From assembly GCF_000143415.4 (NCBI RefSeq), contig NW_003314320.1, forward strand, positions 63,425-127,424: a stretch of 64,000 nucleotides of DNA, in the 5' to 3' direction. The position numbers were made by a program, and so were the translations under genes. The stretch comes from Selaginella moellendorffii. Lineage: Eukaryota > Streptophyta > Lycopodiopsida > Selaginellales > Selaginellaceae. Below are positions 28,098 through 39,652 of this stretch, piece by piece; the first letter of the stretch is position 1; every line of letters begins with the position of its first letter. Below the pieces are notes generated by a model. The model was not told where the DNA came from and did no database searches. It saw only the letters and a list, made by a program, of their open reading frames with translations.

Positions 28098-29174
28098 TCA
28101 GCGGTAGAACGTCTCTTCGCTCTCGAGAGTTTCGAGCTTCCGGAGGTACCATGCTCTCTCTCTTTCCACAGGCACCCCGAGTACAAGTCAATCACCAGGG
28201 AAGCAAACGAGTGGGCATTCAAATGCACGAGGAGGGATTTGAGTCCGGAGGAGAAGAAATCCCTGCTCCAGTGGAAGGTTCCAATGGTGACATGCCTTTC
28301 CACGGCTCACGCTCCGAAAGAGAATATGGTGGCGTCGGCCAAGTTTGCTTGGGCCATTGCCTTCCTGGACGACCCGATTGATGACAACGAGGTCGCCGCA
28401 ACGTCGTATCTCGACACTGTTCTTAGCCTCTGCAATGGAACCGCATCGCTTGCGGAAGTTCCAGACATTGTTGCGTATCGAGCTTGCCACGATCTGATGA
28501 AGGATTTGAGGTCTCTGTTGCAGCCGGAGCTCTTCAAGCGCACAGTTTCCACTGTCGAGGGTTGGGCGAGAAGCATCTCGAGTGACGACTTGAAGCAGGA
28601 CTACAAGCTCTACAGGAGGAACAACATCTTCATTCTGCCACTGTTCTACACACTCATTGGCGCTTCCTTTGAAGATGAGGATGTCGAGTCCCCGGATTTC
28701 GTCAGTGCTCAGAACGCTATGCTTGATCATATATGGATGGTGAACGATATCTTCTCGTTTCGCAATGAGTTCTACAAGAAGAAGTTGAACAACCTGCCGG
28801 CTGTGCTGCTGCTCACCGATCCGAGCGTGCAGACGTTTCAGGAAGCAGTGAACGCTACATGCAGGATGATCCAGGACAAGGAAGAAGAATTCATCTATTA
28901 CCGCAACATCCTTGCCGCGAACGCGTCCCGGAATGGGAAGGACTTCTTGAAGTTCCTGGATGTTCTCTCCTGCGCAATCCCGGCGAATCTGGCGTTCCAC
29001 TATGCGAGCAGCCGCTACCACGGCATGGATAACCCTCTTCTGGCCGGGGGCACGTTTCATGGGACCTGGATTCTGGATCCAAAGCGCACCATCATCGTTT
29101 CGGACCCGAACAGAAGTAACGGAGCGGCATCAAACAAACTCAACCAGATCCAAGATTTATCAAAGTTGATATGA
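28071..29174 (+). CDS. Microbial-type terpene synthase-like protein (MTPSL)
   Basis: Class I terpene cyclase that ionises a prenyl diphosphate (probably farnesyl or geranyl diphosphate) to mono- or sesquiterpenes. It is intronless, 367 residues, which is the length of microbial-type synthases and much shorter than typical plant synthases of 550-850. The Asp-rich Mg-binding motif is FLDDPIDD (D100 and D101). The NSE motif is NDIFSFRNE (225-233), with N, S and E in place. The RR-type pair YRRNN lies near 200 and a C-terminal RYHG follows. No plastid transit peptide is evident, which fits cytosolic sesquiterpene formation (inference). MTPSL genes are known from lycophytes, ferns and bryophytes and are related to bacterial and fungal enzymes. 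The promoter is duplicated in tandem. Product identity cannot be read from sequence. Confidence 0.9.
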   Translation: MGSLCLQKLSAVERLFALESFELPEVPCSLSFHRHPEYKSITREANEWAFKCTRRDLSPEEKKSLLQWKVPMVTCLSTAHAPKENMVASAKFAWAIAFLDDPIDDNEVAATSYLDTVLSLCNGTASLAEVPDIVAYRACHDLMKDLRSLLQPELFKRTVSTVEGWARSISSDDLKQDYKLYRRNNIFILPLFYTLIGASFEDEDVESPDFVSAQNAMLDHIWMVNDIFSFRNEFYKKKLNNLPAVLLLTDPSVQTFQEAVNATCRMIQDKEEEFIYYRNILAANASRNGKDFLKFLDVLSCAIPANLAFHYASSRYHGMDNPLLAGGTFHGTWILDPKRTIIVSDPNRSNGAASNKLNQIQDLSKLI

Positions 29175-29340
29175 AAAATATATGTACTTTCAGATACCTT
29201 AAATCCTTAGTATGCGTTGACGAGCGTGGGTTTGTACACTATGAAGCGTCACAGAAAGAGAAAAAGGTGGTGCGAATAATATAGCAAATAGTATGCATGA
29301 TTGCCACATTTCTGGGACGCCTTAGCCCCACTATTTCTAA

Positions 29341-29625
29341 GCGAGCGGCATCTTGACGAAGAGCTTCTTGTCTTCAAGTTGGGAGCTTTTCGAGGCCCCC
29401 GTGATCAAGGACCATGATCTTCTTCCTGCGCTAGCTAGGCCACGAGCTTGTTGCATATATCCAGCTCATGACCATCGGTGTCCAAGTGATGGCACGAAAA
29501 AAGAGGTCCCTTGCATCTTTGAGATCCGTGCTTCACGTACGCGCTGATCATAGCGTTTCATTGGGATCCTGGAGCCCGTCAAACATCTGCTTGGGAAGTT
29601 TAAGATCGCCATCCCTTCCTGCTAA
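29341..29625 (-). pseudogene. Decayed PPR fragment copied from the gene at 25549-27486
   Basis: Matches about 26681-27030 in the same orientation: AAGAGCTTCTTG, ACCATGATCTTCTTC, GCTTGTTGCATATATCCAGC, CACGTACGCGCTGATCAT and CTGGAGCCCGTCAAACATCT, with many deletions that destroy the frame. It sits on the far side of the terpene synthase, so a PPR segment was duplicated across that gene or brought with it. Confidence 0.8.
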
Positions 29626-29674
29626 TCGTTACTGTTATCTTGCGCTAGCCTCGATGCCGCTTCCAGCATCGGCA

Positions 29675-32600
29675 TCACTTCTTCAAATCCGGATTTACAA
29701 GCACCAGGTCCTCTTCAGCAACGGGTTGACTGCACATAGGACATGTCTTCTCTACTTCCAGCATCTGTAGTTAAAGAAGTTACTACACCTGTGTTTGAAT
29801 CATAATGTTTGGATATGACCTTTAAGAACTCAGACATGAGAGCGGGGAACTTGCAGCTGGGGCATGTTGTCCAATCTTCCAACACCATATGCCGACCAGA
29901 AACTATACAAAACTGCACAGACAGAGGGATTGAGGCAAAAATTCCAAAACGCCAGCACTCACAGGGATGTTGCTTCCACAAGCCGGACAGTCAAGTTGCG
30001 TTTCTGGTATAGGTAGCGAACACACGGGGCATGGAGACAGAGGCTCCTCGTCTTCAACCTTTTCCGGCTTGCGTACTATTTTTTCGATCTTTCGTTTGTA
30101 CGCAGGAGCAATCATCTGCCTGAATCGAAAGTCAATCACGTGATTCGCAAAACAAAAGTAAATAATACCTGTACTCCGGATTCATTAGCATGGAAGCATA
30201 ATCGAAAGCGGATTTTTTCAGGCCTGAACGTTGACACTCGATAACGGCCGATGTGAGAATCTGAACTACGTGAGCAGGAAACATCGAAATGTTTTTCACT
30301 ATGCGGATGAGCATGCGAGCACTTAATCTGAAGAGCAAACAATGTATCACGAAACAAATGAATTAAGGAAAAAGTTAAGCAGGGCCAAACCTGTGATTTT
30401 CAAGACGGATTAACGTCTTTACAAGAATGTAGGAATGAAGAAGCATGAGTTGTCTAAGGAGTTCACTAGGCACTTGCTTTCCGTGATCTTGAAGTGTTCT
30501 ACAGTAATCCAGTAGAAGTTGATGCCCGCTCCTATAATTGCCTGCTTCCTGTTTTACGATAACAATGATCAGAGACTGACTATTCACAGCTCACTTCTAC
30601 TCACCCTCTCTTGGTCAGCAATTAATTTGGCAGCTTTTGTGGCCTGCTCGTAATGCCCAAGGACCGTGTGCAAGCGCTGCAAATGTTTCTGTGTTTTTTC
30701 CGCTCTTGTGGCATCCGTCAGGAAATCAAACAATTGCGAGATAAGTTCCTCGGCTTTAAGACGCCCAACCATTGCTATGGCCTGAAGCAAAGAGCTTTAA
30801 CCTTAATACATTAAAATAATCCTCATTACCTGATCAATTCCTTCAGCCGAACCCCATTGAAGGTACAAGTTAAGAGCTTTCTTTGTTTCATTGCAACGTT
30901 CGAACAGTAAGCCAGCTTGTGTGTAGTTTCCCGTGGATTCGTAGTACCTGACCATCGCATAAAGGAAGTTCACAGATCAGAAATAACATGGAAATTGAAG
31001 CTTAACTTGGCGAGTGTCAAACGTTCTTCAGTTGACGCTATATCAACCACGAGTCCGGTGTATACATCCATTTTACCATGAAGTTGAGCCAGCTCCCGAG
31101 CTTCGTCCCTTCTACAGTCCGGATTAAGCTGATACTGCAGAAAGATGCCCCCAAAGAATAATATATTACCTTTTTGCCATGATAAAAAATTCAATAGCTC
31201 GCTCGTAATCTCCATTTCCCTTGCAGAACTTCGCAGCTAGAAATGCTCCGGAAATGGACTTAGTCTGTGTAAAACTTATAGTCGGAGACTCAAGTTCGAT
31301 GAAAGATTACCTCATACACCACCGAATAAGCTCTCGAGGGGTTATTTAGTGGTCCTAATTCCAGCCGAACTACGTTTTCAAAATCCTGCGAGTAAGAGCA
31401 AGCGTTAAACATGCACTGTAATTCGAATATGCTCACCTCTCCCGCTTCATATGCAGCTGACGCATCAGAATATTTTCGTTCCCCATCCATAGCTCTCCCA
31501 TACTAGCCATACCAATGTAAGTAGTGAACTTCTTGTGTTGCTTCAGCTTACTTCGTTGTAAAACATTAAGCTATCTAGCTCCTTTACAAGCAAGCAAGCC
31601 TTTGAGTAGTTTCTGGCTGCAATGTATAGCCTTGTGGCCCTTTGAGGCTGTTTACCCATCTCATATAGTTCTGCAGCATCCTAGCGACATCAGATAGTAA
31701 AGCTGACCGGGAGATAATAGCAGAAGAAATACCTGTAATAAGTTCAAGCCTTCGAGAATCTTTGCGCATTCGCCAAAAAGGCGCGTATCATTGCACTCTA
31801 TTGCCAACTGCTTTCCCTTCCAAATGTCACCAACGTGAATAAGTGCCCGTGCTAGGCCGGTCTGAACAAGACAGGTTGACGGACGAGATAAAATATCACC
31901 AAAGACTACACCTTTGCTTGAGAGTAACGAGGTGTGTCGGGAAGGCACACTTTCAGAGTATCTTGATAATGCATTACTGATTGACGGTATTCGCCTTTCC
32001 GTTCAAGCCACTGAGCGTAGTGCCACTTTATATCATGGATTGAAGGCGAATCCAGTTGAACAGCTAGTGGCAACGCCTAAAAGAAAAGGACGATGAGATC
32101 AAAGATCAGGCTTCCTTACCCGATCCCATTGCTGTAGGCTCATTCGTAGATCCACTGCAGATTGCGGATGTATAGATTTCAAAAAATAATCCTGTCAAAG
32201 TTTAATTGGATTTGCGCGCTCACTAGAATTCACTGGACACACTCTGTACCTGTGCTGTATCATGCTCTCCAAATATTGTCATTACATGACCAGCGAATAA
32301 ATATTTATCTTCAATGTGTTCCAAAGGACGTAAAAGCATTTGCATCTTCACGTCCTTTGCTTGCTGGCAAGCTTTTAAAGCTAAATCCAGATCCATCTGC
32401 CCCAGCGCCTGTTTCGCTAAAGCGTCCCACACCTGACATACACCGTCATGGAGCATTCAGCAACAGAGCAGTACCTCTATCTCATTTAAAACAATCGCAT
32501 CATTCCACGCCTCCTTGAAATGGAACAGAGCAATGTTTTGATCAAATCTCATCCTTCTCTCAGCTTGGCTTTCAACTCGCCCCTGCAGACATTTTTAAAA

Positions 32601-33472
32601 CAGGAAGTCATTAGTTGGTAGGCGTCTTCACCTTGATCCACTTGTGTGTTTCAAGAATTACTTCTTGTACAGGAGCACTCCCCTGCTACACAAATCAGGA
32701 ATAAGAAACCTCGATGAACAAACATGCAGTTACCTGGCTCGTCAAAACTCCGTTCTGGAGTGCCAAAGGAACAAATCCAGCAGGCCTTGTCGTTGACAAG
32801 CCTACGAACATAAGCTTCGGTGAGACACTCGCACTGGAATAGATAAAAACCATGTCTTCATGGCCTTTAGAAATCACCACTACATTCGAATCATCGGAAT
32901 CCCACAGCACGTTGTCCGGATTGTCAGTCTCGCTTATCAAGGATGTCTGCAAGTTTTACTCATCCCGTCAAAGCAACCAGAAAACGATAAGAACCTCTTG
33001 CGAAACAGGATTGTAGACAAAGAGATGCTCCATTTCGTCCTCAAGTATCACTCGTGTCCCAATGACATTAACCCACAGCCTACACGCAGAAAAAAGAATC
33101 AGAGAAAATAGAGAGATGGACCAAAAAAGATCTAAAGGCCATTTTCAGCAGCAAGACAAGAATCCCAACCTTTTGATGCCTTGCAAGTGATGAAACGTCG
33201 TTGACAGCAGCGGGGCATCTTCTTCAAGAAGATAATGCACGATATCCCCATTCTTTGTCCCATAGATCAAGAAATCAAGCGCGATCTCCACGCAGCTGGC
33301 ATCGCTGGCGCCCCCGCCGCTCGGAAACGTCCAATGGAGCTTGCGATCCTTGCCCTGTTGGAGGCGCACGACCGTAATCTTGCCCCGGCGCAAGCAAGCG
33401 CTATATTTCTCGTTCCTCACCTGCGCGATCGATCAATACCTAGGTCAGGAAGAGCAAGAAACGCACCTCCAT
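29675..33472 (-). CDS. IFT144: Intraflagellar transport protein IFT144/WDR19, lacking the N-terminal WD40 propeller
   Basis: IFT144 is a core IFT-A subunit for retrograde transport in cilia. Many short exons; I resolved only the ends. The last exons read [20 protein letters not shown], then [20 protein letters not shown] and [10 protein letters not shown], then a C-terminal zinc-binding part ([48 protein letters not shown]) ending at a stop at 29675-29677. This matches the WDR19 C-terminus. The first recognisable sequence (33420 downward: GKITVVRLQ, then [19 protein letters not shown]) corresponds to late in the second propeller of full-length WDR19, so roughly the first third of the family protein is missing. 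A plausible start is the 6-bp exon ATGGAG at 33467-33472, spliced to 33420. I saw no frameshift in the parts I read. It shares a divergent interval with the NIPA gene. Confidence 0.8.
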
Positions 33473-33887
33473 TCTCGTCACACGCCACCGCCGCGAGCTA
33501 CCAGCGCCGCAATCGATCGCTCCATCGCTGGGCGAGCTAGAGCTAGGGCAAAACTGGCGTCTCAAAACGTTAAAATAATTCAACCCAGGGCATATTCGCA
33601 AGAACACATTTTAGGGACAGTGGAAGGGTCTGATCCAAGTTTTCTCTCTATCTTCGCTCGGCTTCCACGTCCTTGTCAAGAGCCCTAGCTCGCCACCGGC
33701 AGGAATTCGTCGATCCCGCGAGGCGCTGGGAAATGGAGCACTGGTAGGCGGTCGACCTAATTCTCGGGAAGGTGTGGCGCACGCCGAGAATGTATGTCAG
33801 CTGCGAGATTTTGAGCCGGATTGGATGCGCAGGGCCTTCTCCCAGCTCAGGGATCAGTGATTTGTAGCGCAGGGTCGCGGATTTTCG
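33473..33887. other. Divergent interval between IFT144 and the NIPA gene
   Basis: No coding exon of the missing IFT144 N-terminus is recognisable here. It contains GATCGAT-rich sequence and the likely promoters and leaders of both genes. Confidence 0.45.
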
Positions 33888-35462
33888 ATGGCACAGGCTA
33901 CTGCTTCGCAGGATCCAGCAATGGCCGTCACGACGGATAATCACAAGGGACTGGTGTTGGCTCTCTCATCCAGCCTCTTCATTGGAGCGAGTTTTATCAT
34001 CAAGAAGAAAGGGCTTAAGAGAGCTGGTGCTTCTGGAGTTCGTGCTGGTAGGCATGGTTTTAAATTCCTTTTTTTTAGTTGCAATGTCGTGCTCTAGTCA
34101 CAGCTTTTTCGTGTTTTTGTAGGTGTTGGGGGCTACTCCTATCTGTATGAACCGCTTTGGTGGGCAGGCATGATCACAAGTAAGCTAGTTTTTCCAGGAT
34201 GAAAATGCGAAATAACAAAGTTTGCTCACTTCTTTGAGCAGTGATATTTGGCGAGGTTGCAAACTTTGCAGCGTATGCGTTTGCTCCTGCGATACTTGTC
34301 ACGCCTTTAGGAGCTTTGAGTATTATAGTAAGGTGAGTGGAGGATAAAGCGTGAAGCTGGATTTCTTACAGTTTGAGGCTGTTTTTTTTACAGTGCAGCA
34401 TTGGCGCATGTCATTCTTAAGGAGAAGCTACATGTTCTGGGAATGCTCGGCTGTGCTCTTTGTGTCGTGGGTTCTACGACTATTGTCTTGCATGCTCCTG
34501 GGGAACGTGATATTGAATCGGTGAAGCAAGTTTGGGATCTAGCGAGCGAACCTGGTAAATCTTTCCCTCCTTTCTAGGCCTTTGATTCATTAGTTTTTTT
34601 GTTTCTTTCTCCAGCGTTTTTGCTGTATGCGACCTCTGTCGTAGCCGTGGTGTTGATTCTTATTTTCCTCTACGTACCCCAGTATGGGCACACGCAGATA
34701 CTGGTCTACATTGGTATCTGTTCGTTTATGGGATCACTGTCGGTAAGCGCTTTGGATGACAACAAGTTTGCTTTGGTCCTCATGGATTGATTCTATCAGG
34801 TGATGAGTGCCAAGGCTCTCGGGATTGCCCTCAAACTGACATTCGAAGGTATCAATCAATTAATGTATCCACAGACATGGGTGTTCGCAATGGTGCTTGC
34901 GACCTGTGTCATAACACAGATGAATTATCTGAACAGGGTAACTCGGTCATTTTCATTTTTTCCTTGTTTCTTTTCCGTTGCTCATACAAGGTTTTCCTTG
35001 CAGGCGTTAGATACTTTTAATACTGCAGTTGTATCTCCAATTTACTATGTCATGTTTACCTCCTTGACAATCGTAGCTAGCGTCATCATGTTCAAGGTTC
35101 GTTCTTTCTGTTTACTACTTCGCCAAGGAACCAGCGTTTTTAATACTTATTTGGTTTGTCCAGGACTGGGACAGACAGACTCCTGCGCAAGTCGTCACTG
35201 AGCTTTGCGGCTTCGTCACCATTCTCGCTGGAACATACTTGCTCCACGTCACAAAGGATCACTGCGAACCAGTTCCAGCGCTAGCTTCGTTCAAGGGAGG
35301 TATGACGACTGGATCTCTGTTTCTTTCGTTTTTTTCCTTATCCAGGTTTGTCTTGCAGCCATTTACAATGGATTTCCCTCTGTCAAACGACCAGATGACG
35401 AAGAAATGTCAGAGCAAATCCCTCTCCGCCGGCAAGACTCTCACTCCTACAGATCTCCGTGA
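33888..35462 (+). CDS. NIPA-type magnesium transporter-like membrane protein
   Basis: Multi-pass protein of the NIPA family (DMT superfamily), proposed to move Mg2+ in plasma or endosomal membranes; plant members are little studied. Exon 1 is 33888-34047 and exon 2 is 34123-34179; further short exons follow. Sequence blocks: [20 protein letters not shown], then [94 protein letters not shown], and later [20 protein letters not shown]. About nine hydrophobic helices. The last exon joins after the GTATGA donor near 35300 and ends [22 protein letters not shown], a cytosolic tail usual for plant NIPA proteins. The KKKGLKR and NFAAYAFAP motifs are family hallmarks. Confidence 0.88.
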
Positions 35463-35805
35463 ATCGTTCTCATCTCCAAGTCTACAATATGTAAAAAGCT
35501 CGCAGTCTCGCAAAGCGTTCATCTTTCCAGGCTTAAATTCTTCTTCGTCACAAGGGAATAAAGAGGCCCCTGTCGTGCTGGTGGTGGGTGGTGATGGTGC
35601 TTGAAATTTATGTGAAGCGAAAGCTTTAATCCTGGAAAGATGGAAGCTGTAGAGGCCACTCAATTTTGAAACATCCAGACAAGAAAAGCTGTGCTTTGGC
35701 AGCCTTACAAAACTCAGCTCGTAAAAAAAAGTGGAATATCTAAAAGTTGTTTAGTTTAGTGATACTACACACTACAAAAGATAAAGGAAAACATTGTTAA
35801 TTTAT

Positions 35806-37644
35806 TTAACTTTTTTGTGGAGAGGTTACATTAGCAAGCAATACATAAGCAGCCGCGTTTCTAGGCTCGAGTGCCACAACACGAGAAGCAGCATTAGCTC
35901 CATACTTGAAGTCCTTGTAACTTCTACAAGCACCAAGAAGGCATGTCCACTCGAATACGTCTGGAACATAAGGCATGCTCTGGATCAAATCCTCCGCATC
36001 TCTGAGGTAACCAGCTCTCGCCAAGAGATCAACCATGCAAACCAAGTGCTGCCTCGTCGGTTCTTGCCCATGGTCAAAGCTCATCGAAACAAAGCAGCTC
36101 CTGGCAGAGAAAACAGTCCCTGCATGAGTACAAGCAACCAAAACAGCGGCCAAGCATCTCTCGTCTGGTAGATCCACAAGGTTCCCAACGAAGAAGAGAC
36201 TAAATGCCTCGTCCCAGTGCCTGTTCTCAGCGTAAGCGGCGACGAGTGAGCTCCACGAGCCCGAATCCCACTCGGGCAAACGATCATAGAGTGCTCGAGC
36301 TCGGTGGAGATGGCCATTGTGAAAGTAAGCAAAGATCATCGTGTTCCAGCATAGAAGATCCCGCTCAGGGATGCTACCAAATATTTCCCAACAATGAGAG
36401 AGATGCCCGTGTTGAGCATAGGCAGCAAGCATCGAAGTCCAGGACACTAAATCTCTTTCGGGCATCTGGCTATAAGTGCACTCCGCCTCGCGGATATGCC
36501 CGTGTTGGGCATAAGCGGCAAGTATAGCGTTCCACGAAACGAGGTTGGGCTGCGGCATTCTCTCAAACAAGGATTTGGCTTCCTCCAGCCGCCACCTTTG
36601 TAGCAGGGCTGATATCATAGCATTCCAAGCTACAAGATCTTTCTGAGGCATCTCATTGAAGATATTTTTTAAACCTTCCAGATCCCCTTGCTGGGCAGTC
36701 ACCGACAGCACCAGATTCCACGACAGAAGGTTCCTGACTGGCATAGAGTCAAAGATTTTCTTGGTTGTCTCCGCTTGCCCGGCTCTAGCGTGAGCATTCA
36801 GCATAGCGTTCCACGTCACCACGTCCCGAAAAGGCATCGTGGCAAAGATACCCAAAGCGTATCCAAGATGCCCATTCTGGGCATATGCCGACAGTAGCGA
36901 GTTCCAGGAAACCACGTCCCACTGCGGCATGGAGTGAAATATCTTCTCACATTCCTCCAGCTTCCCGTTTCCTGAGAAAGCTACAAGCATAGACGTCCAC
37001 GTCACCAGGTTGCGCTGTGGCATCTCGCAGAAAACCCGCTTTGCCTCCTCCAGATGCCCGTGCTGGGCGTACACGGAAATCAGGGCCGTCCACGCTACGA
37101 GATTCCGTTCCGGAATTTCGCGAAAGATCTGGACCGCTGTAGCCAAAGACCCATGCTGTGCATACCCCGCCAACAAAGAGCTCCACGAAATCACATCCCT
37201 TTGGGGCATGCTCTCAAAAGTTGACGCCGCATACTGGAGATACCCGCTTTGGGCATATGCCGACAAGAGAGAGTTCCATGATACCAGATCCGGCTTGGGG
37301 ATTTGGAGGAATATCTTCTTTGTGGTTTCCACGTCACCTTCGTCGCTGTAGGCCGCCAGCATGGTGTTCCATGACACGGAATCCCTCCCGGGCATCTTGT
37401 CGAAAAGCTCTTTTCCTTCTTTAAGGCAGTCATTTCTGAAATACACTGACAGCATTAGATTCCATGAGAACATGTCCTTGACAGTAATGTCGTCGAATAT
37501 CCGGCGTGCTTGCTCTGGTGATTTACATTTCCCATACATCTCGATCAGTTTGTTTGAAACAAAAGTATCTCTGTCTGGCTGAAAAGAATCTGGATGCTTG
37601 GATTGGGTTATAGAAAGATGGTGGCGCAGGCACCCTTGAGACAT
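35806..37644 (-). CDS. PPR protein, almost entirely S-type repeats
   Basis: Intronless, 612 codons, with about sixteen repeats from residue 27 (TFVSNKLIEMYGKCKSPEQA, MFSWNLMLSVYFRNDCLKEG, then a long series of SWNxxLSAYAQxGH and IFxxMPQRD units). It ends E1-like (FEWTCLLGACRSYKD to AAYVLLANVTSPQKS) without DYW. A role in organellar RNA editing or processing is inferred from the family. The monotony of the 31-residue repeats suggests expansion by internal duplication. No transit peptide is obvious at the chosen start (37644). Confidence 0.87.
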   Translation of the reverse strand: MSQGCLRHHLSITQSKHPDSFQPDRDTFVSNKLIEMYGKCKSPEQARRIFDDITVKDMFSWNLMLSVYFRNDCLKEGKELFDKMPGRDSVSWNTMLAAYSDEGDVETTKKIFLQIPKPDLVSWNSLLSAYAQSGYLQYAASTFESMPQRDVISWSSLLAGYAQHGSLATAVQIFREIPERNLVAWTALISVYAQHGHLEEAKRVFCEMPQRNLVTWTSMLVAFSGNGKLEECEKIFHSMPQWDVVSWNSLLSAYAQNGHLGYALGIFATMPFRDVVTWNAMLNAHARAGQAETTKKIFDSMPVRNLLSWNLVLSVTAQQGDLEGLKNIFNEMPQKDLVAWNAMISALLQRWRLEEAKSLFERMPQPNLVSWNAILAAYAQHGHIREAECTYSQMPERDLVSWTSMLAAYAQHGHLSHCWEIFGSIPERDLLCWNTMIFAYFHNGHLHRARALYDRLPEWDSGSWSSLVAAYAENRHWDEAFSLFFVGNLVDLPDERCLAAVLVACTHAGTVFSARSCFVSMSFDHGQEPTRQHLVCMVDLLARAGYLRDAEDLIQSMPYVPDVFEWTCLLGACRSYKDFKYGANAASRVVALEPRNAAAYVLLANVTSPQKS

Positions 37645-37811
37645 TCAGTTCATTTCCCTCAGTCTGATCACTATCTTTTAAGAATTATTATTGCTGTAAT
37701 TTAGGGTTGTTTCCTTTTTGGTGCTGGCTCCTTTTCGAAATATTACAAAATAAACTAGAGATAATGATCCATTCTTAAAAAATTAATTAAGTTTAAGTTT
37801 CCTTCTTCCAG

Positions 37812-38070
37812 CGAAACGGTGCCTCGTGAGTGTCGAAGGGTACCAAAACAAGCATATCATATCTTCTACTGCGCACACGACTTCGCTTTTGCAGATTTTA
37901 CGAGTGGAAGAAAGATGGAAGTAAGAAGCAACCATATTATATCTACTTGTATTCACCTGCCTGTACGACTCTTGGCAAGATGCCGAAGGTAATGAAATTT
38001 CCATCAAACTCGTGGGTGTGCTGCTCTATCAGGAGACACGCTCTTCACTTTCACCATTTTGACCAAGCGA
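37812..38070 (+). pseudogene. Relic of an HMCES/SRAP-domain gene
   Basis: SRAP proteins (HMCES, bacterial YedK) shield abasic sites in single-stranded DNA. Three exon-like pieces keep splice signals: 37812-37839 (RCLVSVEG), 37895-37988 (FYEWKKDGSKKQPYYIYL, and in another frame LYDSWQDAEG) and from 38033 (ETLFTFTILT). The order matches the SRAP core. Between YYIYL and LYDSW about ten family residues are deleted, causing a frameshift. The catalytic N-terminal Cys exon and the C-terminal His region are absent. A full functional copy presumably lies elsewhere. Confidence 0.75.
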
Positions 38071-38510
38071 TTGGAATAGGTTGCAGTTTGATTCTAATAG
38101 AAGAATATTTTTTTCTGTTTGAAGACGATATAAATTGCCCAAAGAAAATATAATTGCTTCACATATAGGTGGTTATGATATGATCATCTAAAATTCTTCT
38201 AATTGCATTGATGATATAGTTTTACTAATTTATTCATAATGATTTTTATTAAGATTAAATTTTGCTAATTTTATTGTAGCTTTAATTGAAAAATTGTTGA
38301 ATCAAGACAAAATTGAAGGATTATACAAACCAAGATCATTAAAAGTTAAAGTCATCATAATAACAAGTATATCATCAAGAAAACTCAATGATAAAGCTTA
38401 ACTACTAAAAATTGTAAATAGCATATGCTCATAATAATGAATTACATTATATATAGACAAAATGGAAATTCCAGATATTATATTTTTTAAATATTTTTAT
38501 GCCATATTGC
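38071..38510. other. AT-rich intergenic sequence
   Basis: Very AT-rich, no coding signal seen. Confidence 0.5.
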
Positions 38511-39176
38511 CATGCAGTGGAGCTCAATCGAGCAACGCCTTACATTCTCCTGGAGCTCCATAACCTTCTCGATCGGTAGGACCGTGGTGATCTTGCCGCG
38601 CTCCAGAGCGTCGTAGAATTCCCGGGTTTGGGCCTTACTTTTATATCCGCTTTACAGACAAGAAAGCACGAAGCAAACAGGAATAGCAAGACTCCCACTT
38701 TGTTACAAACATAGAGATCGTCCACAAGCGAAGCTTGATGTACTTCCAATCACAGAAAGCAAGGGGTACTGAAACTAAGTACGCTTTTCCAAGCAGGAAT
38801 TCTTGAATAAGGCAACACTTTGGAAGGCTTTGGTCATGCTTACACGCCGACTTTCAGCCTGCCATATCGAGATTGATACACTGTGAGTTTGTCATTTCCA
38901 TTGTGAAATATTTGAAATGTTCAACACACTTTTCTTTGGGCTTTCTGATCCAGATACAACAAGATTGTCAGTCATAGTGCTACTGGCCAGTACTCCAAGC
39001 TTGCATCGTTTTGTATCCGTTATTCAGGTGTGTATCTTTTGATTCAATAAGTGACGCCATTATGTAGATTGTGGATCTTGTGACAGTAATCGTCCTACGG
39101 TTCCAAATGTGATGACGCTCAAATCTTGCTCTGCAATCAGAACATGTTTCACTACTCAACATTGCCATGTTTTCCA
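38511..39176. pseudogene. Inverted, internally deleted copy of the COX5c-POLD1 locus
   Basis: In the reverse order and orientation of 5990-8090: 38511-38640 is COX5c exon 2 with 3' flank (now minus strand), 38635-38770 matches POLD1 around 6600-6730, 38790-38895 matches about 6290-6520, and 38900-39176 matches about 5985-6300. APC13 and the POLD1 5' half (about 6780-8000) are missing. Frames are broken by deletions. Confidence 0.8.
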
Positions 39177-39640
39177 CCTATAAAATAAAGGATATTGACA
39201 GTTGCACGATGCATGTGGCAAATTTCATCACACACCCAATACTAAACATCATCTATGTCATCATCGTTGTTCTTGAATGCAACATCCACATCCTTGTTTG
39301 GACAAGCAAGCACTATTTAACTAAATCATAGCAAGGGATTGGTCTCAAAATAATCAATTTTGAAGTCAAGGTGTAAGGAGAGACTAACTAGAGATGATAG
39401 TAATAATCTTTTATGTTTTTAATACATCTTTTGAGGTGTGATAGATCGTGTTACAGATACACCATAACTGAATTATACTAATTTAACAATGTTGATGGTA
39501 TTGCTTGTACAATCTTGTGCTTCCTCACCTTATACCTGTAAAGCCTGGCACTTTTGAATTCAACATTTGGGATGACGTTGACAATGGTAAGTCAGACCAT
39601 TGAGTACTCCCGATCGATCATTCCATCTCTCACTTTGGAT
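39177..39640. other. Intergenic sequence
   Basis: No gene or repeat recognised; upstream region of the dioxygenase gene. Confidence 0.4.
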
Positions 39641-39652
39641 TTTTTATAAACC

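Noticed and set aside
28188-29060. 290-codon minus-strand frame over the terpene synthase
   Set aside because: Shadow of the MTPSL coding sequence, which carries both metal-binding motifs on the plus strand.
33648-33944. 98-codon minus-strand frame upstream of the NIPA gene, tested as the missing IFT144 N-terminus
   Set aside because: No WD40 features; it overlaps the NIPA start in antisense.
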